Position numbers and translations under genes: made by a program. Below are positions 1 to 7,098 of a DNA stretch of 11,065 nt, piece after piece. Source of the stretch: Wenzhouxiangella sp. (GTDB lineage Bacteria > Pseudomonadota > Gammaproteobacteria > Xanthomonadales > Wenzhouxiangellaceae); the NCBI GenBank assembly GCA_007127425.1, contig SKZJ01000091.1, forward strand, positions 1-11,065, written 5' to 3'. The number at the start of each line of letters is the position of its first letter. Position 1 is the stretch's first letter. The notes beneath the pieces are model-generated. The model saw nothing but the letters and a program-made list of their open reading frames with translations, searched no databases and was not told where the DNA came from.

Positions 1-827
1 CCGACCTGATGATCGGCCTGCCCGGCATCACGCCGGACGCCTTCGACCGCGACCTGCAGTACTACATCGATGCCGATGTCTCGATCAAGGCATACCCGAC
101 GCAGTTGCTGCCCAACAGCCCCATGGCGCACCCGGACTACATGGCCCGGCATCGCATCGAAACCGATGAGGACGGGTTCCTGATCTCCTGCGCCTCCTAC
201 ACGGCGGCCGAACTCGAGCAGATGAAGTTCACCTACCACGTCTACACGGTCGCTGACGGCTACGGCTGCCTGCGGCACGTGCTGCGCTACCTGCAGTGGG
301 AACACGACATCCCGGCCATCCGGGTGATCAACGACCTCGCCGGCCACTACCGGCAGGATCCCGACCGCTACCCGGCCATCGGCTGGGTGATTCGCTATTT
401 CAGTCTCGACAAGTGCATGCCGGGCGGCTGGCGCCAGTTCTTCGACGAGGTGGCCCAATTCGTGGGCGAGCGCTACGGGGTGCAGCGCGATGCAGCCCTG
501 GAGGTGGTGCTGTCGGTCAACGAAGCCACCATGCCCGACGAGTCGCGCGAGTACCCGATGACCGTCTCACTCGCGCATGACTACGTCGCCTATTTCCTCG
601 ACCGGCAGAGAAAGGGCGAAAGCACCGGCCGCTCGCTGAAGGATTACCCGCCGGGCCAGCTCGAGGTTGCCGACCCCAACCGCATGGCCGAGATTGATTT
701 CGAGTACCAGCAATACGACACGCACCAGTTCTTCTGGGAACTGCACAGCCCGGTATCGCGCGTCAAATCCACGGTCACCGGCAATGAGACCGACACCGAT
801 ACGCCGGCCCGGGCCGTGGGAAACTGA
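1..827 (+). CDS. Radical SAM family protein, C-terminal part (5' end outside window)
   Basis: The frame is open from position 3 and the start lies upstream of the window. It begins with Asp-Leu followed by MIGLPGITPDAF, which matches the late core strand of radical SAM barrels (the D-x-M-x-G-L-P-G-x-T pattern). The next stretch, SIKAYPTQLLPNSPM, is the 'xxxLxxxPxSPM' segment typical of radical SAM enzymes that carry an N-terminal cobalamin-binding domain. The CxxxCxxC iron-sulfur motif and any B12 domain would be upstream and cannot be seen. The rest is a helical C-terminal extension of about 200 residues with no motif I recognise, ending in a low-complexity Thr/Asp tail. Family assignment is fairly sure; substrate and reaction are unknown. 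It converges with the Sel1 gene, with 10 bp between the stops and no hairpin. Nothing ties it to the TonB operon. Confidence 0.75.
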   Translation, partial: DLMIGLPGITPDAFDRDLQYYIDADVSIKAYPTQLLPNSPMAHPDYMARHRIETDEDGFLISCASYTAAELEQMKFTYHVYTVADGYGCLRHVLRYLQWEHDIPAIRVINDLAGHYRQDPDRYPAIGWVIRYFSLDKCMPGGWRQFFDEVAQFVGERYGVQRDAALEVVLSVNEATMPDESREYPMTVSLAHDYVAYFLDRQRKGESTGRSLKDYPPGQLEVADPNRMAEIDFEYQQYDTHQFFWELHSPVSRVKSTVTGNETDTDTPARAVGN

Positions 828-837
828 CGAATCGGGT

Positions 838-1488
838 TCAGTCGATCTCTTCGAATTCGCCGACCGGCTCGCCGGCTTCCATCATCTGCTCGAACCAGGC
901 CGCTTCCTGCTCCAGCCAGCGCTCGACCCGCCATTCGTCTTCGCGGTAGTAGACATCGCCAATCGACTGAGGATGGTCTCTCGGTTGCACCAGCAGGGGG
1001 TTCGAGCCGGCGACGCCGCCCAGTCTCGAGCCGGTGGCCGACCGGTAACGACGGTTGACGAAACGCTTGGTACGGGGCAATGTCGCCGCATCGGCATACT
1101 CCGGCACCAGTTCCTCGTCATGAATGCGCTGCGCCCTCTGTTGCTCGTTGTCATCGAGTTCACGCCAGATTTCATCGGCAGCATGCACCAGTTGAGGATA
1201 CTCCCGCTCGGCTGACAGCTCGATCCAGGCCCAGGCCCGGGCCGGATCACGGCTCACGCCGATCCCGTTGTAGTACATGGTGCCGATATTGAACTGGCTG
1301 AGCTTGTTGCCCCAGCGCGCGGACTGACGGTAGCCCTGGTAGGCACTGTCGTAGTCGCCTGATTCGTAATGACGGGTGGCCTCGACGTAGGCCTTGAGCC
1401 CGGGATTGTAATCACGGCTCTGGGAACCGGCATCTACAGCCGAAACCGGCAATATCAGGAGCAGAAAGAAAACGGCGGAGAATCTCAT
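838..1488 (-). CDS. Secreted Sel1-like repeat protein
   Basis: This 216-residue protein has a clear signal peptide: MRF, a hydrophobic stretch to about residue 17, and likely cleavage near AVDA-GS at residue 20. Two Sel1/TPR-like helical pairs follow at about residues 34-62 and 63-96. The second holds the Sel1 signature (FNIGTMYYNGIGVSRD, then A-W-A-W-I-E-L-S-A). The remaining 120 residues are charged, with no recognised domain. Sel1 proteins are usually scaffolds for protein-protein contacts; the partner here is unknown. The start is well fixed by GGGAGG five bases before the ATG. It lies 34 bp after the TPR-sulfotransferase gene on the same strand, so co-transcription is likely. The predicted location is the periplasm. 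Confidence 0.85.
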   Translation of the reverse strand: MRFSAVFFLLLILPVSAVDAGSQSRDYNPGLKAYVEATRHYESGDYDSAYQGYRQSARWGNKLSQFNIGTMYYNGIGVSRDPARAWAWIELSAEREYPQLVHAADEIWRELDDNEQQRAQRIHDEELVPEYADAATLPRTKRFVNRRYRSATGSRLGGVAGSNPLLVQPRDHPQSIGDVYYREDEWRVERWLEQEAAWFEQMMEAGEPVGEFEEID

Positions 1489-1500
1489 GGTCGCCTCCCG

Positions 1501-1515
1501 GGCTGCCGGACAGCC
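1501..1515 (-). other. Small hairpin between the TPR-sulfotransferase and Sel1 genes
   Basis: GGCTG and CAGCC flank a five-base loop, giving a 5-bp stem in the 34-bp gap, just before the Shine-Dalgarno of the Sel1 gene. There is no U-tract, so it is not a convincing terminator. It could slightly affect read-through or ribosome access, or mean nothing. Confidence 0.25.
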
Positions 1516-1522
1516 TTACGGG

Positions 1523-3574
1523 TCAATCGGTTGGAAAATAATGCTTCCAGTGTAGCGGAGGACGGTAACCGCGGCTGCTTGCCACGCGTTCCAGCGCCTC
1601 GCTCATACCCCGATCATAGGACAGGCCGAGCCTCTCGCACAAGTGGGTCAGGGTGCGCTCGGTCTCGCCAAGGAGCTCATCCAGGCGGATGTCGATGATG
1701 TCGATCGGCAGCCGTTCACGCAGTCGGTCCAGCACGATTCGGTCCTTCCGCAAGGCCTTGAGCATGGTCGGCACCTGTCGATAGCCGACCAGGCGCCACT
1801 GCATGGCCAGGTAGTTCTCCTCGGCCACCGGATTGATGACCGTGGCACCGGGGAACAGGCGCGCAAGTTGCGCCATGTCGAGCGGCTGCACCGACGCTGA
1901 CTCGACGGGACGCCCCTTGTCGGAGAAATAGCGGGCGTAGCGCCGACGGCTCAGGTGCAGGCGCGATGGATCCGCTCTGCCAAAGCTCTCCACGTTAAGC
2001 GGCAAGGCCAGGTGGAGCTTGCGTTGCGGCCAGTCGGCCAGGGTGAGCACGTCCAGCGACCCGGACCTTGCCAGTGCGGCCAGCAGCAAATCGCGCCCGG
2101 CACACGGCCAGCCCGCAACGAACAGCGGCAGCGAGGCGGCTTCTTGTTCATCTTGCGGCCATGGATACTGCTCGATCGGCGCCAGCGCCTGATCACTGTC
2201 GGTGTCGATACTGAGATAGCTCGGCTCTCCAAGATAAGGAGGTTGCCAGGCCGCGTCCGGGAAAAGCGCGGCGGCCTCATCATGGCGACCGGCCCGGTCG
2301 AGCACGTCCAGCCGCATGGACTGCGTGCGGCCACGGTTGTCCTCGTCCACATCCTTGCGACCGGCGACGTGTTTCAGGTTCCGTTCGGCCAGGTCGTACA
2401 TCTCGGCTTCGCGCAGCAGGCGCGCGATTTCCCAGTGCACGGCCAGTGTCAGCCGGGCATCCTCGAGCAGCGGCTCCAGGGCGGTGGCCAGGGGTTGTGA
2501 CTGCCCCTTGCGTAGATGCATCCGGGCCGCCAGCAAGCGCGCGCGTGTTTGCAGGTCGATGTCTTCGGCTTCAAACAAGCCCGTTGCCAGTTCAAGCGCT
2601 TCGTCAAATTCATCGGAGACTTCGGCCGTCAGCGCGTACAGCCACCTGCGCAGCGGCTCCGGCAGCTCGGTGCCGCGCTCGGCCAACGCCCTGAGCGCGT
2701 CCGCATCGTTGTCTGCGGCATGCAGATCGGCGAGATCGAGTACCAGGTCCCGGTCGGCCAGGGTCGGTGACTCCTCATCGAACACGCGCCGCGCGTCCTG
2801 GATACGTCCCGTGCGCGCCAGGCTCAGTGCCAGCCCACGGGCAACCGCCCGATTGGACAGGCCGAGCTGTCGTGCCTTCTCGAATTGCTCGACCGCCTCG
2901 CGGTGCTTTCCGAACCGCTGCAGCACTTCGCCGGTGACCAGTTGGACGTTCGGATTGCCGGGCTCGTACTCGGCCGCGTTGGCCAGGCAGCGTTCGGCAA
3001 AACTGAACAACCCCTTGGCCACGAATACGCGCGCCATGGCCAACTGCGTCGCGGCGTTCTCCGGGGCCACCTCAAGTGCGTGAGAGGCATGCTCGTTGGC
3101 CGCCTCCGCGTCACCTTGCTCGAGCAGCAGCTCGGCCAGTGAAACCAGGGCGGGCACATGGTCTTCATCTGCGCGCAAGGCGGTCTTCAGACCGGAAATC
3201 GCTTCCTTCGTCCGACCTTCGACATGATCCAGCCGTGAGCGGATGGTCCGGGCTGGCGCATGCCCCGGATTCAGCTCAAGACACTGGTTGAGGTAATCCC
3301 TCGCTTCTGCCGCCTGTCCCCGGCTGAGCAGCAGCCGACCGAGCGCGAAACGGGCATCAACGTGCTGGCGGTTATCCTGGGCCACGCGTTCAAAGCGCGC
3401 AAGCGCATCATCAACCTTGCCCTGCTTCTCATCACACAGAGCCAGCAGGAAATGAAGCTCGGTATCGTTCGGGGATTCGGCCAGCCCTTGCAGGCAAAGC
3501 TCGGTCGCCTTTTCAAAGCGTCCGGATAGGAAGTGCTGCCGAACGCCGTTCAGCACGCTGCTAGGGGATTGCAT
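1523..3574 (-). CDS. TPR protein with a degenerate C-terminal sulfotransferase domain
   Basis: This 683-residue protein has TPR-like helical repeats over about residues 8-440 (for example around 37-100, 140-205 and 206-240). A region of about 200 residues then follows the plan of TPR-linked sulfotransferases. LFVAGWPCAGRDLL at 484-497 sits where the PAPS-binding P-loop (G-x-P-R-S-G-T-T) should be, but the Arg-Ser and Thr-Thr are lost. LFPGATVINPVAEENY at 573-588 replaces the usual 'LFP-A-x-x-I-x-x-x-R-D-P' 3'-phosphate site and lacks its Arg and Asp. RLDELLGETERTL and ERLGLSYD near 630-654 match the conserved late helix. It has no signal peptide, so it is probably cytoplasmic. GGAG seven bases before the ATG supports the start. 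It follows the TonB-operon TPR gene by 58 bp that contain a GC hairpin. It is probably catalytically dead or repurposed as a nucleotide or protein binder; this is inference. Confidence 0.75.
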   Translation of the reverse strand: MQSPSSVLNGVRQHFLSGRFEKATELCLQGLAESPNDTELHFLLALCDEKQGKVDDALARFERVAQDNRQHVDARFALGRLLLSRGQAAEARDYLNQCLELNPGHAPARTIRSRLDHVEGRTKEAISGLKTALRADEDHVPALVSLAELLLEQGDAEAANEHASHALEVAPENAATQLAMARVFVAKGLFSFAERCLANAAEYEPGNPNVQLVTGEVLQRFGKHREAVEQFEKARQLGLSNRAVARGLALSLARTGRIQDARRVFDEESPTLADRDLVLDLADLHAADNDADALRALAERGTELPEPLRRWLYALTAEVSDEFDEALELATGLFEAEDIDLQTRARLLAARMHLRKGQSQPLATALEPLLEDARLTLAVHWEIARLLREAEMYDLAERNLKHVAGRKDVDEDNRGRTQSMRLDVLDRAGRHDEAAALFPDAAWQPPYLGEPSYLSIDTDSDQALAPIEQYPWPQDEQEAASLPLFVAGWPCAGRDLLLAALARSGSLDVLTLADWPQRKLHLALPLNVESFGRADPSRLHLSRRRYARYFSDKGRPVESASVQPLDMAQLARLFPGATVINPVAEENYLAMQWRLVGYRQVPTMLKALRKDRIVLDRLRERLPIDIIDIRLDELLGETERTLTHLCERLGLSYDRGMSEALERVASSRGYRPPLHWKHYFPTD

Positions 3575-3599
3575 GAAAAGACTCCAGGGGGCGCGGAAA

Positions 3600-3624
3600 C
3601 CGGCGCAGCCCGAGGCTGCGCCGG
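3600..3624 (-). terminator. Strong GC hairpin after the TPR gene, terminator-like with weak U-tract
   Basis: Perfect 11-bp inverted repeat (CCGGCGCAGCC and its complement) around a 3-base CGA loop, starting 9 bases after the stop of the secreted TPR gene. On the minus strand it is followed only by TTTCC, so the U-tract is poor. It could be a partial terminator, or a stabilising 3' hairpin that lowers expression of the two downstream genes relative to the motor genes. It also lies 26 bases before the next gene's start. Confidence 0.55.
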
Positions 3625-3632
3625 CTCAAATT

Positions 3633-5072
3633 TCAATCTTCCGCTTCAGGCTCGACCGGCTCTTCCTGGTCCTGCCGCTGAGCCTCGAGCAGGCGACGAC
3701 ACTCGTCGGTGAGGGTTCGTCCGGCAAGCTGGCGCGCGCGACAGGCGGTGACGGCACGTTCTTCAGCAGCCTCGGCCAGTCGCTCCTGCTGCTCCTGTTC
3801 AAGCATGGCCTGGCGGCGCTCGGTGTCATTGATCGCCGTGATGTAGCCACGCCAGTCACGTGCCTGGGCACGGGTGCGCTGGAAGTTCTCGGCCCGCTCG
3901 AAGGCCTCGTCGGCCCGCATCCTCTGGTCACGGTCGCCTGGGCCGGCCTGGTTGAAGCGTGCGTTGCCCAGCAACAACCAGGCTTCCGCGCGATTCTGGT
4001 CGCTCAGGCCACCCTGATTAATTGCTGAGGTAAACGCTTCCTCAGCCGCTTCATTGTTTTCGTCGGCCATCAATGCCTGGCCCAGGCGGAAGAACAGCTG
4101 GCCGTCGTCCGAGAGCTCGGCCGCCTCGCGCAGCACGGGAATGGATTTGCGATGTTCGCGGGCCTGGCTCCAGAGCTGGGAGAGCAGTTCCAGGTGACCC
4201 ACGGAGCGCTCGACCCGGCCCGCTTCGATTTCGCGCTCAAGCAGCTCGGCTCCACGATGTGGATTATTGAAGGTCGAGTAGTACTGAGCCAGCAGCACGA
4301 TATCGCTTTCACTTTCGATCAGCCCGTTGAGGTAAGCCGCCTCCATCGTCGCGAAGGACTTGAACGGCTCGTCCTGCTCGAGGTAGAGCGAGGCCAACTG
4401 CCGCCAGAAGGACAGCTCGTCCGGCCAGAGCGAGATGATTTCCTCCATCAGTTCCGTGCGTTCGGGCACCATGTTGAGGTTCGACAACAACACGTTCTTC
4501 AACTCGTAGTAGCGCCGCTCCGGCTCCGGGGCCTTCTCGATGGCCCGCTCAAGGGGGTCGAGTGCATCCCGGTACTGTTCGAGGTGATAGTTGGCCGCGG
4601 CCACCATGAAATAGGTGCCGTGCGCTACTTCGATACCTTCCTGACCGAGCCATTCCTCGAAGAATTCCAGTGACTCCTCGTACCGTTCGGTCACGAAGAA
4701 AAGCTGGGCAACGTTAAAGCGCAGGCGGTTTTGCTGCTCCTCCGGAAGCACGTCGAGTCGTAACGCATCCCGGAAGTCGCGCAACGCACTTTCCAGGTTA
4801 TCAAGGTTGACATGGGCCGAGCCACGAATCTGCAGTACCGAGGCACGGTCAAAGTCCTTCATGTCGGCACCCCGCCGCTCCATCAGGCGGTTCAGTTCCC
4901 TGAGTGCTGCCTGATGGTCGTCCTCCTCAATCAGCTCGTAGGCCTCCAGCAGGTCACGCGCAACACGCGGATCCAGCGTCTCGGCCCAGGCAATGGAGGC
5001 GGACATGAGAAGCCCCATGCACAGGGCACACAGCACGGCAATTCGTGCCCGTCCGATAGAAAGCAAGTTCAC
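3633..5072 (-). CDS. Secreted TPR protein of the TonB2-type operon
   Basis: GTG start. The frame is open further upstream, but that part overlaps tonB and is not protein-like. The GTG lies one base after the tonB TAG stop and is preceded by GGAGGA, so the two genes are translationally coupled. The product is 479 residues. Residues 1-30 form a signal peptide with likely cleavage at SIAWA-ET. Repeated helical TPR-like pairs run from about residue 35 to 400, including ALRELNRLMERRGADM, ALRDFRDALRLD, ALDPLERAIEKAPE and AAEEAFTSAINQGG. A Glu/Gln/Arg-rich helix near the end carries two Cys residues about 14 apart, and the tail is acidic. A periplasmic TPR protein is the usual last gene of DUF3450/TtpC/ExbB/ExbD/TonB loci. 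Its role is unproven, possibly an adaptor for TonB or the motor. Confidence 0.85.
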   Translation of the reverse strand: MNLLSIGRARIAVLCALCMGLLMSASIAWAETLDPRVARDLLEAYELIEEDDHQAALRELNRLMERRGADMKDFDRASVLQIRGSAHVNLDNLESALRDFRDALRLDVLPEEQQNRLRFNVAQLFFVTERYEESLEFFEEWLGQEGIEVAHGTYFMVAAANYHLEQYRDALDPLERAIEKAPEPERRYYELKNVLLSNLNMVPERTELMEEIISLWPDELSFWRQLASLYLEQDEPFKSFATMEAAYLNGLIESESDIVLLAQYYSTFNNPHRGAELLEREIEAGRVERSVGHLELLSQLWSQAREHRKSIPVLREAAELSDDGQLFFRLGQALMADENNEAAEEAFTSAINQGGLSDQNRAEAWLLLGNARFNQAGPGDRDQRMRADEAFERAENFQRTRAQARDWRGYITAINDTERRQAMLEQEQQERLAEAAEERAVTACRARQLAGRTLTDECRRLLEAQRQDQEEPVEPEAED

Positions 5073-5073
5073 C

Positions 5074-5676
5074 CTATTCCTCCAGGTTGAAGTCGATCGC
5101 GGTGCGGACACCGATTCGCGCTTGCGCGGTCCCGTCGACAACGCGCGGGTTGTAGCGCCAGCGCTGTACCGCCCGCATGGCCGCCCGGTTGAAACACGGG
5201 TTCGTCGTATTGAGTACCCGAGGATCCACCACGTTGCCTTCCGGCGTGACATCGAACTCGACCATGACTGTTTCCACGTCCCGGGCTCGATCAATACACT
5301 GGGTCGGGTACTGCGGCGGAATCCGGACCAGCGGCTGAGCGTCTCGGTCTGGGTCGAATCCGGTACCGATGTCGACATCCACGCCACCGAGGTCAGGCAG
5401 CGCCCCCATCTGAACGTCCATGGCCGGACGGAACGAGGGATCCGAACGCATCGGCGGCGGCGGTGGCGGCTGATCCAGCACCGGGCGCTGGAAATCCTCC
5501 ATACGCTGATCGGCCCGATCTTCGAGCTGCCGGGTGACGTTGATCTCGACCGAATGGTCCTCGTCGAGCTGGACATCCTGGCGCTGGGTAATGACGGTGG
5601 CCAGCAAAAGGAACAGCCCAACCGTGACGATGATGGCCCCGGGGAGCCCGCCTAACAATCTAAGAAGACTACTCAT
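5074..5676 (-). CDS. tonB: TonB-family energy transducer, short TonB2-like form
   Basis: This 200-residue protein has one N-terminal membrane anchor at about residues 10-29. An acidic periplasmic linker includes six consecutive prolines (70-75), and a TonB C-terminal domain spans about 113-198. Domain hallmarks are IPPQYP at 119-124, FDVTPEGNVVDPRVL at 141-155, and AMRAVQRWRYNPRVVDG at 166-182. The anchor has no histidine, unlike E. coli TonB with its functional His20. The linker is short, about 80 residues. Cys127 and Cys161 are the only cysteines and could form a disulfide in the periplasmic domain. TonB carries energy from the ExbB-ExbD motor to outer-membrane receptors. The start overlaps the exbD stop as ATGA, without a strong Shine-Dalgarno, so coupling is expected. 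Family call is firm; the receptor is unknown. Confidence 0.92.
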   Translation of the reverse strand: MSSLLRLLGGLPGAIIVTVGLFLLLATVITQRQDVQLDEDHSVEINVTRQLEDRADQRMEDFQRPVLDQPPPPPPMRSDPSFRPAMDVQMGALPDLGGVDVDIGTGFDPDRDAQPLVRIPPQYPTQCIDRARDVETVMVEFDVTPEGNVVDPRVLNTTNPCFNRAAMRAVQRWRYNPRVVDGTAQARIGVRTAIDFNLEE

Positions 5677-6083
5677 GATTTTCTGATGGAAACGGCAACA
5701 ATGTCATCAACTCCGGCCGCACGAATCTGATCGAGCACCTCGACCAGGTATTCGCTGTGGGCGGAACCGTCGGACTGGATCACGGCGCTGCCGCGCGGGT
5801 TCTCACGGCGCAAGCGCTCGACTGCAGCCCTGACACCCTCAAGGGGCACCTGCTGGCGGTTGATCCAGATCTCGTTGCTGGAATTGATCGCAACCAGGAT
5901 CGACACCAGGCGCTGCTCCTCAGCGGTGTCGGCATCCGGGCGTGCCACCTGAATACCGGGTTCCTTGATGAACGTGGCGGTGACAATGAAGAAAATCAGC
6001 ATGATGAAGACGATATCCAGCAACGGCGTCACATTGACGTCGCCTTCATCACCTGCACCCGACCTTCTGTTTCGTCTAAGCAT
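5673..6083 (-). CDS. exbD: ExbD, free-standing copy of the TonB motor subunit
   Basis: This 136-residue protein has normal ExbD length. A short basic cytoplasmic N-terminus (LRRNRR) leads to VNVTPLLDIVFIMLIFF, which includes the conserved membrane aspartate (Asp23) that takes part in proton-coupled movement in ExbD/TolR. A periplasmic domain fills residues 43-136. It starts 15 bp after the stop of the exbB-exbD fusion, with no recognisable Shine-Dalgarno in an AT-rich spacer, and ends in an ATGA overlap with tonB. Its membrane segment is almost identical to that of the ExbD half of the fusion, while the periplasmic domains differ clearly. The pair therefore looks like an old duplication with specialised periplasmic heads. 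Confidence 0.93.
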   Translation of the reverse strand: MLRRNRRSGAGDEGDVNVTPLLDIVFIMLIFFIVTATFIKEPGIQVARPDADTAEEQRLVSILVAINSSNEIWINRQQVPLEGVRAAVERLRRENPRGSAVIQSDGSAHSEYLVEVLDQIRAAGVDDIVAVSIRKS

Positions 6084-6090
6084 AATTATG
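6081..6090. other. AT-rich perfect palindrome spanning the exbD start codon
   Basis: CATAATTATG is its own reverse complement, and its last bases on the minus strand are the exbD ATG. It stands out in a GC-rich operon. No -35 element sits at a suitable distance, so it is not called as a promoter. Low structure here may help initiation where no Shine-Dalgarno exists. Confidence 0.3.
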
Positions 6091-6098
6091 GTAATCAG

Positions 6099-7076
6099 TT
6101 ATTGAACAGCGGCTTCCTGGATCGCGATCGCCGGGTCGATACCCGCCTGTCGCGTCTGGTCAAGCACCAGTACAGTTGTTTCGACACGCGCATCCGGGGC
6201 GGCGTTCAATAGAACTACACCATTCGGGTTTTCGGCCCGGAAGGCTTCGACCACCGGCGTCACTGAACGCGGGTCGATCATGCGGGTCTGGTCGACCATC
6301 ACGAAGCCGTCGCTACGAACGCTCAGCATCATGGTGGGCGGTGGCCGTTGCAATTCCTCGGGCGGATCGTCCTGGGGCGTCTGAAGCCCGATGCCAATCT
6401 CGTCAAGAAACGTCGCGGTGACAATGAAGAAGATCAGCAGGATGAACACGATGTCCAGCAGCGGCGTGATGTTGACCTCGGCTTCGTCCATTTCGGACCC
6501 GGTCAACCGACGCGTGGCCCCGTAGGCCATCGCGGCCTCGACATCCAGATCTTCCGCCACTCTCGTGGCGATGTTCTCGTTCTTCCGTTCGAGATAACTG
6601 ATCGAGAAGACGCCGGTCAGCGAGACCGCGAGTCCGGTCATGGTCGGAATGGTTGCACGCGAGATGCCTTCCGCCATCAGGCGGGCGTTCGAGGCGCCCG
6701 TCTCGACGATGACCTGGAAGACCTGGATCATGCCGGTCACGGTACCGAGCAGGCCGAGCAATGGCGTGATCAGGATCAGCGCCTTGATCACGTTCATGTA
6801 GCGCTCGTTCTCGATCCGGACTTCCGAGATCAGCCGTTCGCGATAGGCATAGGATTCCCAGCTCCGGTGATCGCTGACATCCTGCCAGCGACGGTTCTGG
6901 TCCCTGCACATTTTAGGACCAGAGAACCAGAAATACAGCATGCGTTCACTGATCAGCAGCCACATGAGCAAGGTGCTGCACAGCAGGGCGACCACCACCG
7001 GACCGCCGGCATCGAGGTATCCCCCGATGACGTCGATCACGTTGGCTGGGTTGAGCAGTTCCAGAAACACAGTCAT
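6099..7076 (-). CDS. ExbB-ExbD fusion protein (proton channel plus motor subunit in one chain)
   Basis: One uninterrupted frame of 325 residues, counting from the ATG at 7076; a TTG at 7079 is directly before it. TGAGG lies four bases upstream of the ATG. Residues 1 to about 190 are an ExbB/TolQ/MotA-type channel with membrane segments near 24-46, 96-123 (ITPLLGLLGTVTGMIQVF) and 138-165 (TIPTMTGLAVSLTGVFSIS). Residues from about 195 are a complete ExbD: EAEVNITPLLDIVFILLIFF with the key aspartate at 208, then a periplasmic domain to 325. Separate ExbB2 and ExbD proteins are the norm, so the fusion is unusual. An internal ATG (6491) precedes the ExbD part but has no good Shine-Dalgarno. The topology fits: the ExbB C-terminus and ExbD N-terminus are both cytoplasmic. 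It follows ttpC by 22 bp. Confidence 0.9.
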   Translation of the reverse strand: MTVFLELLNPANVIDVIGGYLDAGGPVVVALLCSTLLMWLLISERMLYFWFSGPKMCRDQNRRWQDVSDHRSWESYAYRERLISEVRIENERYMNVIKALILITPLLGLLGTVTGMIQVFQVIVETGASNARLMAEGISRATIPTMTGLAVSLTGVFSISYLERKNENIATRVAEDLDVEAAMAYGATRRLTGSEMDEAEVNITPLLDIVFILLIFFIVTATFLDEIGIGLQTPQDDPPEELQRPPPTMMLSVRSDGFVMVDQTRMIDPRSVTPVVEAFRAENPNGVVLLNAAPDARVETTVLVLDQTRQAGIDPAIAIQEAAVQ

Positions 7077-7098
7077 CAAGCCTCAGTTTGAAACGGCA

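Noticed and set aside
644..934. Minus-strand frame overlapping the radical SAM and Sel1 gene ends
   Set aside because: It overlaps two well-supported genes, has no ribosome site that I can see, and resembles no protein family.
5073..5621. Upstream extension of the TPR gene frame through tonB
   Set aside because: The extra 183 residues are Ser/Arg/Trp-rich and overlap the well-supported TonB gene. A GTG with GGAGGA and a signal peptide directly behind it marks the true start.
6480..6510. The ExbB-ExbD junction as a frameshift artefact
   Set aside because: The frame stays open and protein-like on both sides without a shift. Joining needs no base change, and the internal ATG has no good ribosome site. 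Resequencing would still be the final test.
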